Source: Protonemura montana
Lineage: Eukaryota > Arthropoda > Insecta > Plecoptera > Nemouridae
Direction of reading: 5' to 3'
DNA: 64,000 bases
NCBI GenBank assembly: GCA_947568835.1
Contig: OX387608.1
Location: forward strand, 4,316,001-4,380,000
Positions within the stretch are counted from its first letter, which is position 1. Each line of letters starts with the position of its first letter. A program made the translations under genes and the position numbers. This document shows positions 1-11,215 of the stretch, piece by piece. The notes below the pieces were generated by a model. The model ran no database searches. It saw nothing but the letters and a program-made list of their open reading frames with translations, and had not been told where the DNA came from.

Positions 1-716
1 TGGTAACATAAGATAGCAGAATTGAGAAGCTCTGTCAGGCGATCTCAGCATCTCCATGGCTACCAAACGTTGAATCTACCACTGAACCTCCTATGCTAGG
101 CTATGATATACCCGTGGTAACATAAGATAGCAGATTTGAGAAGCTCTGTCAGGCGATCTCAGCATCTCCATGGCTACCAAACGTTGAATCTACCATTGAA
201 CCTCCTATGCTAGGCCATGATATACCCGTGGTAACATAAGATAACAGAATTGAGAAGCTCTGTCAGGCGATCTCAGCATATCCATGGCTACCAAACGTTG
301 AATCTACCATTGAACCTCCTATGCTAGGCCATGATATACCCGTGGTAACATAAGATAGCAGATTTGAGAAGCTCTATTAGGCGATCTCAGCATCTCCATG
401 GCTACCAAACATTGAATCTACCATTGAACCTCCTATGCTAGGCCATGATATACCTGTGGTAACATAAGATAGCAGATTTGAGAAGTTCTGTCAGGCGATC
501 TCAGCATCACTATGGCTACCAAACGTTGAATCTACCATTGAACCTCCTATGCTAGGTCATGATATACCCGTGGTAATATAAGATAGCAGAATTGAGAAGC
601 TCTGTCAGGCGATCTCAGCATCTCCATGGCTACCAAACGTTGAATCTACCATTGAACCTCCTATGCCAGGCCATGATATACCCGTGGTAACATAAGATAG
701 CAGAATTGAGAAGCTC
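1..716 (+). repeat. 114-bp satellite array, locus 1 (over 6 copies)
   Basis: The motif GTGGTAACATAAGATAGCAG recurs every 114 bp exactly: unit starts are at 1, 115, 229, 343, 457, 571 and 685. Copies differ by only a few substitutions. The array runs off the left edge and stops within the seventh unit after GAGAAGCTC. The same monomer forms arrays near 40 kb and 61 kb in the same orientation. No gene is present. Confidence 0.97.
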
Positions 717-927
717 AGAGAAACGTAGAGAAAACGTAGGTCATGGAACCCAGCGAGTCGGTACGCCACTGTTCAGCTCGCCACTGCCAGATGCACGGAT
801 AAGTAAAAGTGTTTGGTCGGCTTAGAGTGTTAAAGTGAGAGATTGCACGACACATTTGACACCGACCCTCGTTTTGAGGTTATACCTCGCTTGTGGTCAT
901 GGAACTCAGACACATTTTTCCACACGG

Positions 928-1522
928 GTTTTACCAAAATGTTAACTATAAGTTGGATCTCTAGCTCACAGAAACATCTGAATTTCACTGCATATGATTG
1001 GAAGTCGTCATAGCAATAGTTGCAACAAAATGTTCAACTATAAGTTGGATCTCTAGCTCACAGAAACATCTGAATTTCACTGCATGTGATTGGAAGTCGT
1101 CATAGCAATAGTTTCAACAAAATTTTCAACTATAAGTTGGATCTCCAGCTCACAGAAACATCTGAATTTCACTGCATGTGATTGGAAGTCGTCATGGCAA
1201 CAGTTTCAACAAAATGTTCAACTATAAGTTGAATCTCTAGCTCGCAGAAACATCTGAATTTCACTGCATGTGATTGGAAGTCGTCATGGCAACAGTTTTA
1301 ACAAAATGTTCAACTATAAGTTGGATCTCTAGCTCACAGAAACATCTGAATTTCACTGCATATGATTGGAAGTCGTCATGGCAACAGTTTCAACAAAATG
1401 TTCAACTATAAGTTGGATCTCTAACCCACAGAAACATCTGAATTTCACTGCATGTGATTGGAAGTCGTCATGGCAACAGTTTCAACAAACACTTCTACTA
1501 GGAGGCGAGATTTTGGTAAAAC
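928..1522 (+). repeat. 92-bp tandem array bounded by 13-bp inverted repeats
   Basis: About six units of 92 bp (CTATAAGTTGGATC starts at 946, 1038, 1130, 1222, 1314 and 1406) contain CTCACAGAAACATCTGAATT and GATTGGAAGTCGTCAT. The left edge carries GTTTTACCAAAAT (928-940) and the right edge its perfect reverse complement ATTTTGGTAAAAC (1510-1522). The 68-codon frame over the last unit is a by-product. Related arrays lie at 12978-13155 and, inverted, at 29322-29702. Confidence 0.93.
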
Positions 1523-1526
1523 TGGA

Positions 1527-3208
1527 CCTTAGAGGGTTCAATTCTGTCAGTTTGCTTGCCACAAGTCGATAAATACACTTTTTTCAATGACACAAAATGA
1601 CACAAAATGTCACTTGTCGTAATGCTCAAAAGGTTGCTACGACCTCTCTCGTAAGACATTTTTAAAAGTATTCTGTTATTATTTTTTTAATTTTAGCAAA
1701 ACTTTCCAAAATTACGGCGTACAAAATTTGGGCTCGCATTTTTGGCCCTTGATAAAGAAGCTGCCAAATTTGAGAGTCGTTTTCTAACGGTCGGTTAAGA
1801 AATTAACATCAAGACCTGTGCCGTGTGGCAGAAAATGTCAAGGAGATATCAGGTTTGTGACTGCGGCCAGCGAACGAACAAAAAAATGCTGGTAGGTTTC
1901 CAAGAGAGCTACTTCTCAATCCACACAAAGTTCCTTCCCGGGACAACAGTGGTTGTTAAAAGTTTTTAGCAAAAACCATCGCGAAATCTATTGTAACTCA
2001 AACATATTGCGATACCATAATGTGTTTTATATTTATTTCATATTGCATTTTAAGTATAAACAAAGACTTCGTCGACTATAAATAGTTGAATTAAAACTTT
2101 GTGCATGCTGAATTTTAATAGAACTTATCTCCAAGAAATGGAGGAAGATTTTAGTTACTTTGTTTCTTCTTCGAGTACATCTCAAGACTGGTTCTTTTTG
2201 AATTGATGTTGAAAAAAAAAAGCCATCTCGTCTTTCATACGAATAACAACACTGGCCGTCTCTCTTTGCGTCCTTTTACCATCTTACCGACGCTGTACAG
2301 ACAAGACTTCACCACTATTTATAGTTATTTTATTGGTAATCTGCTCTCTGCGCTTTAATTTATGCAATAATTTTACAACGATTTTACATTCTGGCTGGCT
2401 GCACCAGCGCCGTTTTAAAAAGTGAGCAAGAAAATGTTATAAATCTTTGCTGTTAGTTGGACGGATAAAAACCCTTTTACCTCCGACATCGTTACTGCGC
2501 CCTTAATATCAAGGAAGTGCTATTCATTGAAAGTTTCATGAGGTGTATCCACCCTTATAGAATAACTCTTCATCGTGCACAAGAAATCTGATTTGCAAAA
2601 AACGTACGTTGAAAAGCGCGGAAATGAAACATTTTTAAAAGTAAAACAACGTAATCTTTGTGGATTCTGGATGGGCTCTGCCTAGAGTCGTGTTTCTGAA
2701 GACAATGTCTGTGTACGAAACCGAAAACTAAAACCCCCGAAGGTTAACAAAGTTAAGCGTTAGCGCGCGCGTGCTTGTGAATTGGATGGGCATGACCATA
2801 GGTAACACACTTATCTACCCACGTACATGTTATAGAGCAATTCGACTGGTTTTTCTGTCTAAACATATGTGTCTAAACTACATATGTGATGCTGGCATAA
2901 CGTTTTCATGGCCATATTTTACTTTATGGAACCTAAATTCAAACGCTTCCCAGGTCTTTAGTGATATAATTCTCCATATTAATACCAAGACTTCCCTTCA
3001 CTTAGTTATCAACGGGTTTAGTTTCGATCACACGTTTGGTTTGTCTATCTGGTTAGTGCATCTATTCAAATGCAGTTTGTACACAGAGTTAACCTGAGTA
3101 TTCGTCAAGAAACATTTCTAGCACGAGATCGAATTCCACCCCAGTTCTGTCCCAAACCAACTACTTGAAGCGCATTACGACAAACACACCTGGTTAGGTC
3201 TCCTGACA
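1527..3208. other. Unassigned sequence 3' of the Ataxin-1 exon
   Basis: AT-rich DNA that is probably intron of the minus-strand Ataxin-1 gene. A 108-codon plus frame at 2771-3097 has no recognisable domain or splice context. I saw no second AXH exon here, though a short one could be missed by eye. Confidence 0.4.
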
Positions 3209-3212
3209 TTCA

Positions 3213-3218
3213 ACTCAC
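3213..3218 (-). promoter_or_regulatory. Splice donor of the Ataxin-1 exon
   Basis: The plus-strand ACTCAC reads GTGAGT on the minus strand, directly after CAG. This is a consensus 5' splice site. It ends the Ataxin-1 exon after the Gln of the GEHRSQ motif at a codon boundary (phase 0). Confidence 0.85.
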
Positions 3219-4207
3219 CTGAGATCTGTGCTCGCCGTAACTCAGCGTCAACAGCACCCCGCCCTGCGTCTCTGCGATCCGCACCACCGTGCTGGGATCC
3301 AACTGCAATGCTTCACTCTTCTCTGCCGAGCTGACAAAGTCCTCCGTCCGCATGTCCTCGACCTTCTTCAGTTCCCCATTAGCCAACTGTATCAACGAGC
3401 CCTTCGTGAAGCTCGGCGGATGAATCATCGCCCTCCGCTTCGGCGACGATTCGGGTCTAGTTAAGATCCTGTGTTTCATTGAACCCTCTTTGCCGCTTGG
3501 CACCTTGAACTTCTTGGTCAGTAACATCGACTGTCCCGGCCTGACGCCCCCAGGACTTTGCGGGGAGTGACCTTGCCGCACAGATGGACTTTGAGGTGGA
3601 CTGAACGTTGACGTCGGCGGCACGAACTGACCGGGACTCGTCGGCGCCGGCGGACTTTGATGCCTGTACGCGTCAACGTGTTGTGCCTGTTGTTTTTGAG
3701 CTTGAGCCTGGTAGGGTGTCCGCGACAGAATTTGGTTGTAATGTTGAGGAGGGTACAGGTAAGGAGAGGGATAGTAGGACTGGGTCACCGGGAATCGGTA
3801 GTTCGAGGTGACGTATTGCGAGGGTGGATCTGAAATCTCTGGTTCGTCTTTTGTTAGATTGACAGCGCCTGACTCGCTGGGGTACTTGGCTACTGTCGTT
3901 GAGACGCGCGGTGCGGTGTTGTGGGAGACGGTTCGACACCCGTTCAGGGGTGCACCGTTGTAGCGGGGTCCCGGTTTGGGCAGCGGCCGGAGGAACTCGG
4001 CGGGAGCCGGCTTTGGGGTCGGACCGGCTGGGGGTAAGAGGAACTGCTCGCCGAACGCCATGTTGTGACCGGCATTCGGATGGTGGTGGTGGTGGTGATG
4101 GTTGTGGTGATTGTGGTGATGGTTGGGTAGAGTCAGACTGCGGCGATCCACTGCGAGGCTTGTCGAAATCATGGACGCGAGTGATGAGGGGGCGGAATGC
4201 ACTTCCC
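3219..4207 (-). CDS. Atx-1: Ataxin-1 exon (first half of AXH domain), partial gene
   Basis: This is an internal or early coding exon of an Ataxin-1 orthologue, a nuclear RNA- and protein-binding transcriptional co-regulator of the ATXN1 family. Read on the minus strand, the exon follows a pyrimidine-rich acceptor ending TTCTAG at 4208 and stops at a strong donor, CAG/GTGAGT, at 3219/3218. It carries 2 nt plus 329 codons. There is no convincing initiator; the long frame's first codon at 4202 is GTG and lies just inside the exon. The first in-frame Met is about 11 codons in. Order of features, numbered from that GTG: a His/Asn tract at about 28-41, a long Pro/Gln/Ser/Tyr-rich disordered linker at about 100-225, a basic SSPKRR patch, and the AXH start at about 262-328 with FTKGSLIQLANGELKKVEDM, TEDF and the GEHRSQ end. 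That AXH segment is close to the vertebrate sequence. There is no long polyglutamine tract. The AXH domain is cut roughly in half here. I did not find the 3' half in the 3.2 kb downstream, so the gene continues beyond position 1. Read-through into the intron would give V-S, by chance the residues the family has at that point. Confidence 0.92.
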
Positions 4208-4212
4208 CTAGA

Positions 4213-5538
4213 ACACAAAATAAGCAACAAAAGGTTAGAGAGGTGACGTTATTTTGGACGATTTGATTGGTTTGCTTAAAATTATTTGACTAACAAAGGA
4301 GTGGGACAGGTTTCTTGGTTTTGATATCAATATTTCAATCATTTTCGATACTCTGAACTATGTGAGAAATGGAAGAGATTTTTTTCCATAGAATGTCCTG
4401 GCGCACTCAAGTCAATCCAAGCATTTTTGGTCCAGCAATTTTATGGTCATTTTTTATGCCAATTTAGGCAATAAATTTAAGTCTTTATAAAGATTAGCTA
4501 TTGGTTCGTTCACCCAACGGATTGAGGTTACTCGAAAAGAAGTAACTGTCAGTTTCATGTTTTGAAAATAGAAATCTCGAAGGCGAATGGCTGACGATTT
4601 AGCAAACCTTTTGGGGGGCTCCTGTTAACTTTCAATGGAACTCTTGAAATTTTTTCCGAAAATATCGTGACTAAATTTTTTTATCTGAGCAAGGAAATGG
4701 CGTATCCATACAGTAATCAGATGATTAACGACTTCACGGAAGTAAACGAAAGAAAATGACTTGCATCGGCACCCGATGCTGCTTCGTGGTACGTTTTAAC
4801 AGCTCCCCGGTATCGCACCGCGGGGAAAACTCTGCGTGGAAATTCGCGTCAACGTGTTCGCTATCGGTGTGCGATACGTAGCACGCTCGGCGGGAAATAC
4901 CGCGCGTGCATTTTCACCATTTTCACGACACGCCCGGCTATAATTTTGCCCGGAAAACACCAGACCTCGGTCCATTTCCTCGGTATCTTGACGTGTCACC
5001 GAATAAGCTTACACATTTCTCGTGAAATGAGATGAAATGCATTCATTTCTTCCAATAAATATACTACATTGTGGATAAAAGAGACCTCTCCTCATTATTT
5101 GCAGAGCACAATTACAGAGCACGAATCCACAGTACAAGTTATCATAACCTAGGGGGAGTATAAACTACTTGACCTAATGGTAAACTCAACAATTTTCAAA
5201 TAAACGCGGAATTTTTCTGATGTCAACTTCGGTGCTGAGTGTGTTTTGCCTCAGGGTACATCCCCCTCCCAGAATTTTCACATCTCAGCAACTTTTCAAG
5301 TTGTTGTATTGGATGGTTTTGAATTTCTATGACCTTGAACTAAAAAAAATATAAACTGCACCAAGATTACAAGACAACCGATTGATTCCTAATCTTTTTT
5401 CAGTTTTCAAAATGTGATTCCCTGCTTGTGATCGGTCTCGCCATGGCCCCCAGTGCATGACTGGACGCTCGCACAACTTCGATATACATTCCCAGCTTAT
5501 TCACTTAATGAAAAGCTTGAAAACTGCCAGCTGCTTTC
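4213..5538. other. Intron-like sequence with a CpG-rich patch
   Basis: This lies upstream of the Ataxin-1 exon. Positions 4790-4990 are CpG-rich with several GGGAAA or GGAAAA motifs and could be regulatory. Otherwise it is AT-rich, with no supported gene. Confidence 0.3.
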
Positions 5539-5628
5539 AATTTTGCATGCAGGCGGCCCCGAGCACCTGCATGCAGGCGGCCCCGAGCACCTGCATGCAG
5601 GCGGCCCCGAGCACCTGCATGCAAAATT
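5539..5628 (+). repeat. 24-bp minisatellite (3 copies) inside an inverted repeat
   Basis: The unit GCATGCAGGCGGCCCCGAGC plus ACCT occurs three times without error. The block begins AATTTTGCATGCAGG (5539-5553) and ends with the exact reverse complement CCTGCATGCAAAATT (5614-5628). The period is a multiple of three, so it produces HAGGPEHL or MQAAPSTC repeats in frames that are probably not genes. Confidence 0.9.
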
Positions 5629-6599
5629 CTACGGGTATGATTCGGTTAGCCCGGGAAAAGGATTCTCTTCTTCGGCAGATTCCCAAGTAGTTGAAATAAC
5701 CGTGATCACTGTTCTCACGGAATCCAGAATTGACAGGGCGGGCGCGGCTTTCCATCCCGGAGTAACAAAATAAAAAACCACACGCTTCAATTTACGGGTG
5801 CCCTTTCTTTATTGGGCGTCATGCAAAATCGTGCATACATCGGGGCCTGGTCTGCACTCAACTTCTCCAAGCAACTTTAACGGTACCATTTTATGTGAAG
5901 TTCCGAGCAAAGGTCGTAAAAATCTGTCACGTCTGGCACCTACTTTTCAATGCTACTATAATTAAACCACATAAAAAGGTTCACTTTTGAGTTGTTTTAA
6001 AATTTAAATTATGCCAGAACGGTTATCGTAAAAATCGGATGAATTATTTGTGAAAACTTGCACAGAAAATTACTACGGGAAGGTCATTTTGATATGCATC
6101 ATTAAATCGGCTAATTCAAACATTTGTTGTCTCGCTTCATCATTCATAGATCCTTTGGTTTTTTGTCTTCGTCTCGCTCACTGCCGTCTTAAGATCAAGC
6201 TCACAAGACAGGTTCCTATAGACCAATGCAGGGACCGGCTCAAGAATGCCGAGAAAACGCACCTATTTTGCCCAATGGCAACGCAGCTCGGTGATCTCAG
6301 ACATACCTTACCACTTAAAAATAAAACATGTCAAGGTTTAAAAGCATATAATTTAGCACATTCGCACAGAGCCGATTTTTTAACTCGATTTTAAGCCTTA
6401 ATGTGCCGAGAATCAAGTTCCCCGCCACAAGGTGGGATTTATTTTTAGAATTCTTCATCTTATAACACTTTGCCATGTACCACCTAACCTACCTACTTTC
6501 ATAAATAACATGACATTATGCATCTTAAAGAATGATATCATTGAGTATAGGTTTAGTGAAGAGACACAGCGTTCATATTTAACTTTCTGCTGGGTAATC
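5629..6599. other. Unassigned AT-rich sequence
   Basis: No supported gene. A 114-codon plus frame (6050-6394) opens on GTG, has no recognisable domain and lacks convincing splice borders. Confidence 0.3.
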
Positions 6600-6870
6600 G
6601 AGACGGCAACACGAGGTTACGGTAGCGGCCACCTGATGGCGCTCGCAGCCATTCTTTTCAATAAAAAAAAAACTCTAAAATGAAATAGTTACGACTCAAA
6701 ATAGAGATACATGTTTATCAATCTTTGAGGTTAGCATTAGTAAAGATTATTTGAGTGTAAACCAGTCTCAAATGCAAGTAATCTGCGAGAAATAACAAAA
6801 TTAAATTTTGCTAACGACGATGACTCCATCTGGTGGCAACAGCCATTTTCATCGGTAAAGTAGTCATTTG
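6600..6870 (+). repeat. Unclassified dispersed repeat, copy 1
   Basis: It contains ACGACTCAAAATA, GAGGTTAGCATTA, GAGTGTAAACCAGTCTCAAA and GTAATCTGCGAGAAATAA. The same order is seen at 56040-56300 (plus) and, reversed, at 14770-15100. GGCCACCTGATGGCG near the left and CCATCTGGTGGC near the right resemble an inverted pair. No coding capacity is seen. Confidence 0.7.
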
Positions 6871-9530
6871 ATCAGACCCATAAGACTCGATGATAATACT
6901 GTTCGGTGAATTGGTATGGTCGCTATTTAGTTACTGCATTAGTAAGTTGGCGCCCTGCGGCATGGACTGCATTCCTTAAGTCGACAGAAACCAATCGCCG
7001 GAATATCGAAGAAGGAAAAAAGTCTGTTGATGACGTCATATCTTTGATAAATTGGATAAAGCGAGTACAAAGATTATCATTCATTAGTGGAGTTATTTTC
7101 GCTGCCCTGAAAGATTCTTGTAAGTTTACAGGGAGTGTTTTTTCTGTCTCACTTTGATAAGCTAGAAGATAACAGGTCGGTCTTTGGCCTATTGATAGAG
7201 CAGGTAATTCAATTCATCGCTAGGTACTCTCATTAAGTGGCAAAAAATCCATAAGGAAAACTTAAGTGCGGATTTTCATCAAATTTTTCTGAGAAAGAGG
7301 CAAGACTACATTTTCTTTAGAAGACTCGAAAGAAAACGATCACTGAAAACTCGGAAGTGCCCCCCGAACAGGGTGTGTACACCCACGCCGTAAAAACAAC
7401 TTCGGGAAAATTGGCCTGAAAATCATCTAAATCTTGTCACAAATCGAACGAGTGAAATGGCAACGACCTCCCGATCGGCCAACTTCGCAATCCCACAGCT
7501 TATCCGGCTTCTATCGAAATCCAAAACTCTACAAACGAAAAAAGAATGAAAAAAGCATGAAAACAGAAACTATGGTGTGAAAGATCATAAATTTCCCGGT
7601 CGTGTTGTACATATTGTATCATCCTTTCTACACGCACTCTACGCACTCCACGCACTACACATACACACACACACTACTCGTCTCTGTAAATATTTTACCT
7701 TCCCTTCCACTTCGCCGTGGAGGATCGGGGCTCAGGGGGCCTCAAGAACCCCATGAAGCTAAATTATCAAACATAATAAGCACCGCATTGGCCGTTGCTC
7801 AACCCTGAATTAGGAGGCGCCTCGATGATCTCGATCAGAAGCCATGGCCTCGCTTCCCTTAGCAAAACCTTGTACTGACATCGATCCACTGTGGTTCATT
7901 TGAAAAGATTGTCATTTTAATTGCGAAGCTTTTGTCTTCAAACGCCATTTAGAACTAAATTCAAGTGAAACGAATGATTAAACCCGTGGCAAATGCAGTA
8001 CTAACTATAAATATTCCTGATATATACATGACAATAATTACGTGCTAAAACCAATGAAGCATTTAGAACAAGCAAGGTTATATTTAGAAACAACCCCCCT
8101 CCCTGGTTTACTCTAGTACAAATCTCGCTCTTCATCTGCAACCCCGGGCAACCCTCTCCAGGGGCCCTATCACCCTCCTCCACCCCTGCCTGGCGCCGCA
8201 CAGCCTATAGATAGTAGGTTTGCAGCGGCTGCTACAGGCGAGAGCTAGCCTAGGCAATAAGGGGTGCATTTCATTCACTCTCCAGACATAGGAAATATGA
8301 ATCAACCCCCGCGCCAGCGCTGCTTTGCGCATGTCCTGGTGCCCCCGCGAGAACCCCTTTACTCCCCTACTCTACCCGGCAGCTACCCCTGAAGCCCGTA
8401 CGTCGAGGCATGTGTGTAGGCAGCTTCCCCTTCTGTTCGATCAATCTTTCGAATTGGGTCACTATGCTTTTTTTTACTATTGCTCTGTGGATAGATGATT
8501 TTGGGATTCAATGCCGTTGTTGGGATGGGGTGGTAATCCTGACATTGTTGAAAAAGCTTTTTTAGCAATAAATAGTTTGGATTAACTTGAAGTTTACCTT
8601 ATTGTTCATAGTGAATATTAACGGTCAGGAAAAGTTGTCTAAATTTGAAGCAACATCTTCCTTCAAAAAGGATCGATTTTTTCGTAAATTATGAGTTTTT
8701 AGTACGGGTTTTCTTGAATTTTCCAAGACCAACGAGTGCTTTTCTACAGAATTGATTGGTTAGTGCAAGCGATCACTGAAACCCACGGAAAGCGGAAATA
8801 TAAAACTCCGTCGGTCCATTTTCCTGCATTTTCTGCGCCAAAGCAGAAGCCTTTGTCCGTGCACGAATATCTGGAAAAGCTTCGATTGCTTTTATACACC
8901 TCGACCAAACCACGTGAAAATGGGAATATGGTTTTCCTAGGATTTTCCTCTCCATTGTATCTCGCCGCTTCCTGTGATAGAAGTACTATATATGCGTTAG
9001 ACGAGCAAACACGGATGGGGCTTCTTTTGAGCAATGGTCGCTCGCTTTTCCGAGCGAACGCGGCCACGGAAAAGCCACTTTTCCACGTTTTTCCCAGCAC
9101 ATTTGCTTGCGGTGAAACAAGCAGAGAAATTCTTTATCACATAGGTTTTTTTTTTATTTATTTTGTTTGTTTTTGGTTTTTATATACCACAAGGATTCAT
9201 TTGAAATCGCTCCCTGTTTTTCTATGCTAAAACCATGCACGATCGGGGGTCTCGATCAAGCCGCACTAGCAGTGAATAGTAGCATTATTTTTTATCTTCT
9301 CTCGCAGATTAAGCTCGCCTTGTTGTTGTGTGCTGATGTTTATTTTTAAGCTGCACTGAAATATTAGAAATGTGATCTGAATTTATCTTCGTGTCAAAGT
9401 AGCACCAGTAGAAACTCTCTTAAATTGTTACATTCATCATGGCATGACATGACATGGCATGGCATTCACACAAGCTGATGACACCTTCATTTCAATCACC
9501 ATTCTTCTCAAGCCATCATCTCGTTTATTA
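6871..9530. other. Unassigned sequence with simple repeats
   Basis: It holds a CGCACT/CACA low-complexity run at about 7615-7675. At 8740-9110 there is a GC-richer patch with many GGAAAA/TTTTCC motifs. The 164-codon plus frame there (8736-9230) opens on GTG and has an open antisense frame, so coding is not supported. ATGGCATGACATGACATGGC-type short repeats lie near 9438-9462. Confidence 0.3.
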
Positions 9531-9532
9531 TG

Positions 9533-9875
9533 GTGTTTAGACTGATGTCTACTTTATCTTACCTTAGAACTAGTTTTGACAAAAACTATTTAAACTGGGG
9601 TTTGAATGCCCCGTTTGAAATTTAAATTTGATCCCCGTTCGGGCATCAATTTTTGAGACGGTAGTAGTGTTCAGAATAATAAAATACCCCATGAATTGCA
9701 AGCGTTTGCAATTTAAATGAGATTTCAAATAGACTACTATCATATTTCTCAAACATTATAATAAAAACCACTGACTGCTTTCACCCTTGATGAAATAACA
9801 GGTACAAGTTACAAAAACGTTAGGAAAATTTAGTTGTTCTTCGCTCAGCATTCAAAACCAAGTTAAAAAAAAATT
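9533..9875. mobile_element. Degraded palindromic element with SINE tail inside
   Basis: The left part (9535-9608) is the reverse complement of the CATTCAAACCCAGTTT...TAGACATGAGTCTAAAAACC block seen at 15430-15525. The right part (9775-9866) is its partner: CCTTGATGAAATAAC, a GTTAC arm and GCATTCAAAACCAAGTT. This is the same inverted layout as the intact 54134-54623 element. A tRNA-SINE 3' region (9630-9729) lies between the arms. Confidence 0.6.
9630..9729 (+). mobile_element. tRNA-derived SINE, 5'-truncated copy
   Basis: It shares GGGCATCAATTTTTGAGACG, TAATAAAATA and the hairpin ATTGCAAGCGTTTGCAAT with the fuller copy at 35257-35415. The tRNA-like head is missing apart from a short CCCCGTTCGGGCATC remnant. 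Confidence 0.75.
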
Positions 9876-10424
9876 GTTATCATATACTCCTTTCAATTTC
9901 CGTGCAATTTTACTACAATTTGCATAGCATCAAATCAATTCCCACAATCAGTAACCACTCTAATCCTAATATTTACTAGGCAGCGTAAACCCAAACGACG
10001 ACCACCGGACAGTTTTCAAACTGAATAAATAGTCTATTTCTGTCTAATCGCTCGTTCCACATTCTATTGGTTCAGTTCGACGATTCGAGAATTTGATCTT
10101 GGATTTCTAGAAGAAGGTTATCACCTTTCGATGAGGTCAACAATGACAAAACAATGGCACAAACTTTCCACTCAACTTGTTGATATGTATATTTATGACC
10201 GACTCGTCGTAGTGTAGTTTCGATGTAATAGGCCGTCTAAGGCTATAGTAGACCAAAGTGGCTAAAAATAGAACTGCCACGCTAGGTCATTAGGCTAACG
10301 AGCCGTTGCTATGGGATGATCGATGATGGCGGGCAGAGGTGTTACGTTCATAGCGGGACCTTGTTGCTAGGCAGAAACATTTTAATGTTCTCTATCTTCG
10401 AGAGGCAACACTGTCATTACTGAT

Positions 10425-11205
10425 CTTAAATAATCTGGATAGAGCAAAGGATCCAGCCAGCTGGTCTCAAATAACCTGGATAGAGCATAGGATCCAGTCA
10501 GCTGATCTCAAATAACCTGGATAGAGCATAGGATCCAGCCAGCTGATCTCAAATAACCTGGATAGAGCATAGGATCCAGCCAGCTGATCTCAAATAACCT
10601 GGATAGAGGATAGGATCCAGCCAGCTGATCTCAAATAACCTGGATAGAACATAGGATCCAGTCAGCTGATCTCAAATAAACTGGATAGAGCATAGGATCC
10701 AGCCAGCTGATCTCAAATAACCTGGATAGAGCATAGGATCCAGTCAGCTGATCTCAAATAAACTGGATAGAGCATAGGATCCAGCCAGCTGATCTCAAAT
10801 AAACTGGATAGAGTATAGGATCCAGTCAGCTGATCTCAAATAACCTGGATAGAGCATAGGATCCAGTCAGCTTATCTCAAATAACCTGGATAGAGCATAG
10901 GATCCAGTCAGCTGATCTCAAATAACCTGGATAGAGCATAGGATCCAGCCAGCTGATCTCAAATAACCTGGATAGAGCATAGGATCCAGTCAGCTGATCT
11001 CAAATAACCTGGATAGAGCATAGGATCCAGCCAGCTGATCTCAAATAACCTGGATAGAGCATAGGATCCAGCCAGCTGATCTCAAATAACCTGGATAGAG
11101 CATAGGATCCAGCCAGCTGATCTCAAATAACCTGGATAGAGCATAGGATCCAGCCAGCTGATCTCAAATAACCTGGATAGAGCATAGTATCCAGCCAGCT
11201 GATTA
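10425..11205 (+). repeat. 41-bp minisatellite, about 19 copies
   Basis: The unit CTCAAATAACCTGGATAGAG plus CATAGGATCCAGCCAGCTGAT recurs every 41 bp with few changes, mainly CCAGCC/CCAGTC and AACCTGG/AAACTGG. Each unit holds GGATCC and CAGCTG. It is seen only here in the window, so it looks like a local expansion. Confidence 0.96.
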
Positions 11206-11215
11206 AAATTGAAGT

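Noticed and set aside
1-716. CRISPR array
   Set aside because: The whole 114-bp unit repeats, including what would be spacers, and the DNA is eukaryotic.
3673-4230. 185-codon minus frame overlapping Ataxin-1
   Set aside because: An alternative frame of the Ataxin-1 exon; Pro/Ser/Arg-rich and crossing the splice acceptor.
6906-7157. 83-codon plus frame with GTAAGT sites inside
   Set aside because: No clear acceptor before it and the donors interrupt the frame; not enough to call a gene.
8736-9230. 164-codon open frame
   Set aside because: It opens on GTG, has overlapping antisense frames of similar length, no recognised domain and a low-complexity hydrophobic end.
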